Under the pieces are notes generated by a model. The model had not been told where the DNA came from. It made no database searches and saw only the letters and a list, made by a program, of their open reading frames with translations. Below, piece by piece: positions 58,247 through 64,000 of a stretch of DNA of 64,000 nucleotides. A program made the translations under genes and the position numbers. Origin of the DNA: Duganella callida (GTDB lineage Bacteria; Pseudomonadota; Gammaproteobacteria; Burkholderiales; Burkholderiaceae_D); contig NZ_SPVG01000248.1 in assembly GCF_004614165.1 (NCBI RefSeq), positions 17,528 through 81,527 on the forward strand. Direction: 5' to 3'. How positions within the stretch are numbered: position 1 is the stretch's first letter; every line of letters starts with the position of its first letter.

Positions 58247-59672
58247 GCGCCTGTGGCCGGCGTCGCTGCTGGGCCGTCTGACGCTGGTGATGGTGGCCGG
58301 GCTGCTGGTGACGCAGCTGGCGGCCAACGCCATCTGGTCGGCGCAGCTGCGCGCCAAATCGCGCGTGGAGGCGGAATCGGCGGCGCAGTACGTGGCGCAC
58401 AGCGCGTCGGCCGCGATCCGCTTCTTCCGCAGCCTGCCGCCCAGCTATCGCGCGCTGGTGATACAGCAGATGCGCGAGATGGGCGGCACGCGTTTCTTCG
58501 TCAATCTGAATCACGCCTGTGTGGACGTCCGCCAGATCGCGGCGCATCCGCTGGCGGACAGCGTCAAGGCCACCGTCGGCGCCACGCTGAAGGGCGATCT
58601 GCCGCATTCGCCCGGCTTCCGCCTGGCCTTCGCATGGCCCGATGAACTGACCGTGTCGGACGGCGTGCGGCTCGGCGAGCTGCCGGACGCCTGGGTGCAG
58701 CACATCCTGCTGTTGCAGCCCGACCCCGCGCCGATACTGGTGATACAGACCGAGCTCGAACCGGGCAACTGGCTGTACATGGCGGCGCTGATGCCGAATC
58801 CGTATTTCCTGAACGCGAACGATCCGTGGGCCTGGGACCGGTTGGCGTTACAGGGCTTGTCGCTGGCGGCGGTATTGCTGCTGTGTTTGCTGGTGGTGCG
58901 CTGGATCACGCGTCCGCTGGCGGCGCTGTCGGATGCGGCGGCGTCGTTCGGGCAGGGCGACCACGCGCCGCCGCTGCCGGAGACGGGCAGCCGGGAATTC
59001 ATCAACACCGCGCGCGCCTTCAGTGCGATGCGCGAACGCATACAGCGCTATATCGAGGACCGCGAGCGCCTGTTCATCTCCATCTCGCACGATCTGCGCA
59101 CGCCGATCACGCGCCTCAAGCTGCGCTCCGAACTGCTGGATGACGAGGCGCTGCGCAACGAATTCGAGGAAGACCTCGATGAACTGGACATGATGGTCAA
59201 GGGCGCGCTGCAATGCGTGAAAGACAGCGACATCCATGAGAATCCGGCCGAGGTGAAGCTGGACACCTTGCTGGGCCGCCTGGTGCGCAGCGCGCGGCTG
59301 GCCGGTCACGAAGTGGGCTATGCCGACTCCGGCCTGTCGGTGCGCGCCAAGCCGCTGGCGCTGAAGCGCGCCATCGGCAACCTGCTGGACAATGCGCTGT
59401 ATTATGGCAAACGCGCGGAAATCAGCACCGGCAGCGAGAACGGCGCGGTGACCATCGCCGTGCGCGATCACGGCCCCGGCGTGCCGGAAGAGGCGCTGGC
59501 AAGCCTGTTCGATCCGTATGTGCGGCTGGAGCACGGCCGCGATCAGAACGACGGTGGTTTGGGACTGGGGCTGGGCATTGCGCGCGGCGTGATCGAAGCC
59601 CATGGCGGCCGGCTGATACTTGAGAACCACCCGGAAGGCGGCCTGAATGCCACCATCCGTTTGCCTGCATGA
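58239..59672 (+). CDS. sensor histidine kinase
   Basis: 477 residues. Two membrane helices (LTLVMVAGLLVTQLAANAIW and SLAAVLLLCLLVVRWI) bracket a periplasmic domain of about 165 residues. HAMP follows, then phospho-acceptor His284 in SISHDLRTPITRLKL and the HATPase boxes N (NLLDNALYYG), G1 (DHGPGVPEE) and G2 (GGLGLGLGIARG). The periplasmic domain could contact the binding protein encoded upstream. ATG overlaps the response-regulator stop; the kinase stop overlaps the next start (ATGA). Confidence 0.93.
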   Translation: MLRRLWPASLLGRLTLVMVAGLLVTQLAANAIWSAQLRAKSRVEAESAAQYVAHSASAAIRFFRSLPPSYRALVIQQMREMGGTRFFVNLNHACVDVRQIAAHPLADSVKATVGATLKGDLPHSPGFRLAFAWPDELTVSDGVRLGELPDAWVQHILLLQPDPAPILVIQTELEPGNWLYMAALMPNPYFLNANDPWAWDRLALQGLSLAAVLLLCLLVVRWITRPLAALSDAAASFGQGDHAPPLPETGSREFINTARAFSAMRERIQRYIEDRERLFISISHDLRTPITRLKLRSELLDDEALRNEFEEDLDELDMMVKGALQCVKDSDIHENPAEVKLDTLLGRLVRSARLAGHEVGYADSGLSVRAKPLALKRAIGNLLDNALYYGKRAEISTGSENGAVTIAVRDHGPGVPEEALASLFDPYVRLEHGRDQNDGGLGLGLGIARGVIEAHGGRLILENHPEGGLNATIRLPA

Positions 59673-62161
59673 GAGAGAAGATGAATTTGTCCCCGAAGAT
59701 CCTTGCCGCCTGCTTGTTCACGGTTGGCCAACTGGCCCAGGCCGCGCCGGCCGGGGCGCCGGCATCCGCGCCGCGGATGCGCTGGGAAGTGCTGCGTAAC
59801 GATTTCTCGTCTCCGCACGGCCGCACCCGGGCGCGCCTGAGCTTTACCGCGCCGCGCGGCATGGCCTTGCCGGCGCAGGGCTGGTCGATCTACTTCAACT
59901 GCACGGACGGCATCGTCACCGGGCCGCTGGCGGGCAAGCTGGCGCTGGAGACGGTCAGCGGCGGACTGTTTCGCATTCGTCCGCAGCCTGGCTTCAAGGG
60001 ATTGCCGGCGGGCCGTACGCTGCACATCGACTATGATTACCCCAACCTGCTGATCAAGATGGCGCGGGCGCCGTCCGGGCCTTACCTGGTGTTCGACAGT
60101 GCCCCGGAAACGGCCATCGCCATCGGCGATTATCAGGTCCATGTGCCGACGCGTCCCGAGCAGCTCAGGCGTCCCGCCGGTCGCGACGCGCTGGTGACGG
60201 TGCAGGACATCTACCGCCGCAACGCGCGCGCCGACCTGCTGCCGACCGATGCGCTGCCGCTGGTGTTCCCGACGCCGCTGGCATTGCGCAGCGGTCCGGG
60301 CAAAGTGCATCTGGCGCGCGCGCCGCAGGTGATCTCCGGCCCCGGATTGCGTTACGAGACGGCCTATGCGCGCGCGCTGTTTGCGCGCTATCTGCCGCCG
60401 GGCGACACGGCGCAGCCGCCGCTGCCGCTGCGCCTGCGCATCGGCGATGTGGACGGGCAGGATTCGCCGGAGGCGTACACCTTGAGCGTCGGCGCCGAGG
60501 GCATCAACATCGTCGGCAACAGCGCCGCCGGTGTGGCGCGTGGGCTGCAGTCGCTGCACGGGATGCTGCCGCTGCCGTCCGACGCATCCTCGCTCGATCT
60601 GCCGGAGCTGGAGGTGACCGACGCGCCGCGCTTCGCCTATCGCGGCTTCCAGCTCGATGTGGCGCGCAACTTCCAGCCCAAGGAAGTGGTGTTCAAGACG
60701 CTGGACCTGATGGCCGAGTACAAGCTGAATACGCTGCACTTCCACCTGACGGACGACGAAGGCTGGCGCGTCGAGATTACGGGCTTGCCGGAACTGACTT
60801 CCATCGGCGCGGTGCGTGGTCACAGCGACAGGCCCGGCGTGCGGCTGCCGCCGGCCTACGGCTCCGGCCCGCGCATCGACGATCCGCACGGCAGCGGTTA
60901 CTACAGCCGCGCCGAATACATCGAAATCCTGCGCTATGCCGCCGCGCGCCACATCGACGTGATCCCGGAAGTGGAAATGCCCGGTCACGCGCGTGCCGCC
61001 GTCAAGGCGATGGAGGCGCGTTATCACCGCATGAAGGACGCCGGCGAGCAGGGCGCCGACCAGTATCTGCTGAACGATTTCGACGACCGTTCCGTCTATC
61101 GCTCACCGCAGGAGTACACCGATCACGTCATCAATCCGGGCCTGGAATCCGCGTACACCTTCATCGACAAGGTGGTGACCGAAATCGCCGCGCTGCACCG
61201 CGAAGCCGGCGTGCCACTCAAAACCATGCACGTGGGCGGCGACGAGCTGCCGCATGGCGCCTGGGAGCAGTCGCCCGTCAGCCGCGCGCTGATGCAGCGC
61301 GAGAAGCTGGCCAGTGTGGCCGACCTGTGGGACTATTTTTACAACCGCGTTGACGGCATTCTGCGCAAGCAGGGGCTGTACGCCTCCGGGTGGGAAGAAA
61401 TGGGCGCGCGCCGCACGGCCGAGGAGGGCGCGCCGCAGGCGCCGAACCCGCGCTTCAACCGGCGCGGCTTCAGTCTCTATGTCTGGAACAACACGCCGGG
61501 CAACGAGGACTTTGCCTACCGGCTGGCGAATGCCGGGTACGACGTGGTGCTGGCGCCGGTGACCAATATGTATCTGGACATGTCGGCCAATCCGAATCCG
61601 GACGAGCCGGGCGTCAACTGGGGCGCCTACCTGGAGCTGGATACCGTGTACGACTTCAAGCCGCTGGCCGCGAGCCTGAGCGAAGCGGGGCGCAGTCATG
61701 TCCGCGGCGTCGAAGCGACGCTGTTCTCGGAAACCATCCGCGACACCCATCTGCTCGATTACCTGATGATGCCGCGCCTGCTGGCGGTGGCGGAACGTGG
61801 CTGGGCGCCGGACCCGGCTTGGGCGCGTGAAACCGATCCGGCGCGGGCGGAGGCTTTGCACCGCGCGGCGTGGTCCGGCTTCGTCAACCTGCTGGGGCAG
61901 CGCGAGCTGCCGCGTCTGGACCTGGAGCGCGGCGACGTGTTTTATCGGATTGCGCCGCCGGGCATGGTGGTGGAGGGCGGCAAGGTGCTGATCAACCATA
62001 CCCTGCCGGGGCTGACGCTGCGCTACACCACCGATGGCAGCGTCCCGACCGTCCACAGCAAACCGGTCACCGGACCGATCGCCGCCAGGGGCGTGATCCA
62101 GGCGGCCGGCTTCGACCGCAACGGCCGTTCCGGCCTGGTGGCGCGCATCGTGAACAAGTAG
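59669..62161 (+). CDS. GH20 beta-N-acetylhexosaminidase (chitobiase type)
   Basis: 830 residues, exported (signal NLSPKILAACLFTVGQLAQA). Order: CHB_HEX carbohydrate-binding domain (about 35-170), GH20b (about 190-315), GH20 barrel with RGFQLDVARNFQ, LNTLHFHLTDDEGWR, VIPEVEMPGHARA, catalytic Asp525-Glu526 in VGGDELPHGAW, and a C-terminal CHB_HEX_C-like domain (LRYTTDGSVPTV). It releases terminal GlcNAc from chito-oligosaccharides or glycans. Start 59669 couples to the kinase stop; ATG 59681 is also preceded by GAGAG. Its presence suggests the operon senses and uses aminosugar oligosaccharides. Confidence 0.92.
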   Translation: MREKMNLSPKILAACLFTVGQLAQAAPAGAPASAPRMRWEVLRNDFSSPHGRTRARLSFTAPRGMALPAQGWSIYFNCTDGIVTGPLAGKLALETVSGGLFRIRPQPGFKGLPAGRTLHIDYDYPNLLIKMARAPSGPYLVFDSAPETAIAIGDYQVHVPTRPEQLRRPAGRDALVTVQDIYRRNARADLLPTDALPLVFPTPLALRSGPGKVHLARAPQVISGPGLRYETAYARALFARYLPPGDTAQPPLPLRLRIGDVDGQDSPEAYTLSVGAEGINIVGNSAAGVARGLQSLHGMLPLPSDASSLDLPELEVTDAPRFAYRGFQLDVARNFQPKEVVFKTLDLMAEYKLNTLHFHLTDDEGWRVEITGLPELTSIGAVRGHSDRPGVRLPPAYGSGPRIDDPHGSGYYSRAEYIEILRYAAARHIDVIPEVEMPGHARAAVKAMEARYHRMKDAGEQGADQYLLNDFDDRSVYRSPQEYTDHVINPGLESAYTFIDKVVTEIAALHREAGVPLKTMHVGGDELPHGAWEQSPVSRALMQREKLASVADLWDYFYNRVDGILRKQGLYASGWEEMGARRTAEEGAPQAPNPRFNRRGFSLYVWNNTPGNEDFAYRLANAGYDVVLAPVTNMYLDMSANPNPDEPGVNWGAYLELDTVYDFKPLAASLSEAGRSHVRGVEATLFSETIRDTHLLDYLMMPRLLAVAERGWAPDPAWARETDPARAEALHRAAWSGFVNLLGQRELPRLDLERGDVFYRIAPPGMVVEGGKVLINHTLPGLTLRYTTDGSVPTVHSKPVTGPIAARGVIQAAGFDRNGRSGLVARIVNK

Positions 62162-62281
62162 AAATACCCCGGTTTTCGACGTCTGGTCGGCGTTTTGTGC
62201 AGTTCGTCGCAATCCGGGTGAGCGTCGGGGAGGTGATCGCTATAGTGATCACATACCGCAACGTTTACCGAGGAGAGCAAA

Positions 62282-62482
62282 ATGAACATCGCCAAACACA
62301 TGGAAGTGATCTTCCTGACCGCCGCCGTCCTGCTGGGCGCATCCGCTTACGCCAGTGCCGCCGCCGACGCCCACGCCGCCCTCAAGGTGGGCGCCGAGCT
62401 GGCGGCCGCCCAGGCTCCCGTCCAGGTTGTTGTGATCAAGGCTCAGCGCCTGACCGCCGCTGAAAAAGCCCGGTTGTCGTAA
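62282..62482 (+). CDS. small exported protein, unknown
   Basis: 66 residues with a signal-peptide-like N-terminus (MEVIFLTAAVLLGASAYASA) and an Ala-rich, low-complexity mature part of about 40 residues (VVVIKAQRLTAAEKARLS at the end). A strong GAGGAG precedes the ATG, supporting a real gene. No family recognised; function unknown. Confidence 0.55.
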   Translation: MNIAKHMEVIFLTAAVLLGASAYASAAADAHAALKVGAELAAAQAPVQVVVIKAQRLTAAEKARLS

Positions 62483-62530
62483 TCCGCCCGTGCTAGATTG
62501 TCAGCCAAGAACAACACCAAGGATTCAATA

Positions 62531-63298
62531 ATGAAGAAGCTTTTCCAATTCGGCCTGCTGTTTGCCGCCTTCTGCGCCCTGCTCGGTCGCGCGGATGCCG
62601 CCGACGAGTCCACCGAGACGCGCACCGTCGCCATTGACGCCCGCGTGGTGCGCGTCAAGCTGGACGGGGTGATCGATCTGAAAGTGCTGCGTGGCGACAC
62701 GCCCTCACTCAGGATCACCGGCGACAGGCGCTACATGGAAAAGCTGACGGCGTCGCAAACGGGCGACACTTTGCATCTGGAAACCGAGGGCCGCAACATC
62801 AAGCTGAGCCGTTCTGCGGCGCGCGCGGAGCTGGTCCTGCCGGCGCTGCGCGAAGTGGTATCGGAAGGCGTGGGCACCACCGAAATCAACGGCTTCAGCG
62901 GCGAGGAACTGGTCTTGACCATGGACGGCGCCGGCAGCATGAAAGTGGTGTGCGACTACCGCGTGCTCAAGGCTAACCTGGGCGGGGTCGGCAGCATGCA
63001 GCTGTGGCTGACCGAAAACGACAAGGCCGACCTTGACCTGCGCGGCGCCGGCTACATCACCGTCGGCGGGCGCAGCAAGATGCTGAAAGCCAATTTGGGA
63101 GGGTTGGGCGGCCTGAACGCGCAAAAGCTGCAGGCGGATTCCGTGAATATCGACCTGAGCGGGCTGGGCAACGCGACCGTCACGGCCGCCACCAATGCGA
63201 CGCTGAACCTGAGCGGGCTGGGATCGGTGACGGTCTACGGCAAACCGCTGAACCGCGACGTCAGCGTCGACGGCTTGGGCAAGGTCAGCTGGAAATAA
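62531..63298 (+). CDS. head-GIN domain (DUF2807) exported protein
   Basis: 255 residues. Signal peptide MKKLFQFGLLFAAFCALLGRADA, then a putative auto-transporter adhesin-type DUF2807 beta-helix with repeated short strands (GVGTTEINGFSG, DGAGSMKVVCDY, GGVGSMQLWL, GGLGGLNAQKL, SGLGNATVTAATN, SGLGSVTVYGK). The G-(L/V/A)-G repeats are the family hallmark. Role unknown, probably surface or periplasmic. AAGGA precedes the ATG. Confidence 0.8.
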   Translation: MKKLFQFGLLFAAFCALLGRADAADESTETRTVAIDARVVRVKLDGVIDLKVLRGDTPSLRITGDRRYMEKLTASQTGDTLHLETEGRNIKLSRSAARAELVLPALREVVSEGVGTTEINGFSGEELVLTMDGAGSMKVVCDYRVLKANLGGVGSMQLWLTENDKADLDLRGAGYITVGGRSKMLKANLGGLGGLNAQKLQADSVNIDLSGLGNATVTAATNATLNLSGLGSVTVYGKPLNRDVSVDGLGKVSWK

Positions 63299-63320
63299 AA
63301 ACCTTACAGAATAACGCGAT

Positions 63321-63926
63321 ATGAAAAAATTCATACTAGCGATCATCCTCGCACTCAGCTGGCAACAGGCGGCGCTGGCGGGGTTCGCCGAAGGGGCGAC
63401 CGCTTACAACAGTAAAAACTACGCGGTGGCCCTGAAAGAGATACGTCCGCTTGCCAAAGCCGGCAATGCGGACGCGCAGCACTTGTTGGGCCTGATGTAC
63501 TACATGGGACGCGGCGTGCCGCAGGACTACAAGACTGCGCTCGAGTGGCACCGCAAGGCCGCGCTGCAGGGCAAGGCCGACGCGCAATACGTGGTCGGCG
63601 CCATGTACTACACCGGCAACGCGGTGATCCAGGACCACAAGCAGGCGGTGGCCTGGTTCCGCAAGGCGGCCGAGCAGGGCCATGGCGAGGCGCAGCAGGC
63701 GCTGGGGCTGATGTACCGTTACCACGTCGGCGGCATGCCGCAGGATAACGTGATCGCCTACATGCTGTGGAACCTGGCGGCCGCCAACGGCGTGACCAAC
63801 GCGGCGGAACAACGGGCCGCTGTGCTGAAAAACATGTCACCCGAGCAGATCGAAGAAGGGCAGGCGCTGTCGGCCGCATGGCGTCCCGGCACCCCGCTGC
63901 CCACCAAGTCGCGCACCGGCAGCTAA
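63321..63926 (+). CDS. Sel1-repeat (TPR-like) exported protein
   Basis: 201 residues. Signal peptide MKKFILAIILALSWQQAALA. Three Sel1 repeats: NADAQHLLGLMYYMGRGVPQD, ADAQYVVGAMYYTGNAVIQD and GEAQQALGLMYRYHVGG, each with the A-x-x-x-LG-x-MY pattern. The fold mediates protein-protein contacts; partners are unknown. It is followed by a REP-like palindrome. Confidence 0.85.
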   Translation: MKKFILAIILALSWQQAALAGFAEGATAYNSKNYAVALKEIRPLAKAGNADAQHLLGLMYYMGRGVPQDYKTALEWHRKAALQGKADAQYVVGAMYYTGNAVIQDHKQAVAWFRKAAEQGHGEAQQALGLMYRYHVGGMPQDNVIAYMLWNLAAANGVTNAAEQRAAVLKNMSPEQIEEGQALSAAWRPGTPLPTKSRTGS

Positions 63927-63947
63927 CCTCCCCCTGTCGTACAATTC

Positions 63948-64000
63948 GGGGTCAGAGCCGACATTCGGACATTGGATCGCGCGCGATCCAATGTCCGAAT
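63948..64000. repeat. REP-like palindrome, cut by window end
   Basis: GGGGTCAGAGCCGAC (63948-63962) leads into a perfect 38-base palindrome at 63963-64000 (19-base arms, ATTCGGACATTGGATCGCG). The closing GGTC-type end would lie past the window. Same CAGAGCCGACATTCGGACA core as at 38031. Likely terminator of the Sel1-repeat gene. Confidence 0.85.

Overview
The window is GC-rich DNA of a betaproteobacterium, most likely Oxalobacteraceae (Massilia/Duganella type). I infer this from the ilvH-ilvC and pssA-leuA blocks, rpsO-pnp, many large TonB-dependent receptors and dense codon use. No insertion sequence, integrase, phage or CRISPR is visible. The only RNA gene seen is tRNA-Sec.

Region 1 (1-9744) is a branched-chain amino-acid and phospholipid block: ilvH tail, ilvC, then pssA, leuA and a PfkB sugar kinase. 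Between ilvC and pssA sits an accessory segment with an Rpn-type nuclease-fold gene, a catalase/ECF-sigma/anti-sigma operon headed by a decayed second catalase, and two tandem SIMPL proteins. Region 2 (9745-21623) holds an outer-membrane barrel, a lipoprotein, rpsO, pnp, ada, two DUF29 genes around a metallo-beta-lactamase-fold gene, a cytochrome c/sugar dehydrogenase fusion, a chemoreceptor and a hydrolase.

Region 3 (21608-30926, minus strand) is a complete selenocysteine module: formate dehydrogenase-N type fdoG (in-frame UGA plus SECIS), fdoH, fdoI, fdhE, selA, selB and selC. The genes overlap by ATGA junctions, except for a hairpin before fdhE that appears to pair with its Shine-Dalgarno sequence.

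Region 4 (31042-44188) joins a TonB receptor/phytase pair to a mannan-utilisation locus. One arm encodes LacI regulator, AGE-family epimerase and PfkB kinase. The divergent arm encodes GH5 mannanase, a LamG-GH2-SGNH three-module enzyme and a CE2 esterase that has lost its catalytic core. A 25-bp motif (GCAGTTTA-N9-ACTAAACA) occurs twice between the two arms. It occurs a third time at 49005-49029, between a TonB receptor and an ABC sugar operon, suggesting one LacI regulon for digestion, uptake and catabolism.

Region 5 (44175-62161) has lrgB/lrgA with a divergent LysR gene, the TonB receptor, and then a long plus-strand run: binding protein, two permeases, ATPase, a second TonB receptor, a second binding protein overlapping a response regulator and histidine kinase, and a GH20 beta-hexosaminidase. 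This looks like an envelope-spanning oligosaccharide uptake system with its own sensor. The end (62282-64000) holds three small exported-protein genes and a REP-like palindrome cut by the window edge. REP-like inverted repeats with a related GGGGTCAG or GGGGGCAG head lie at 9746, 38027 and 63948.
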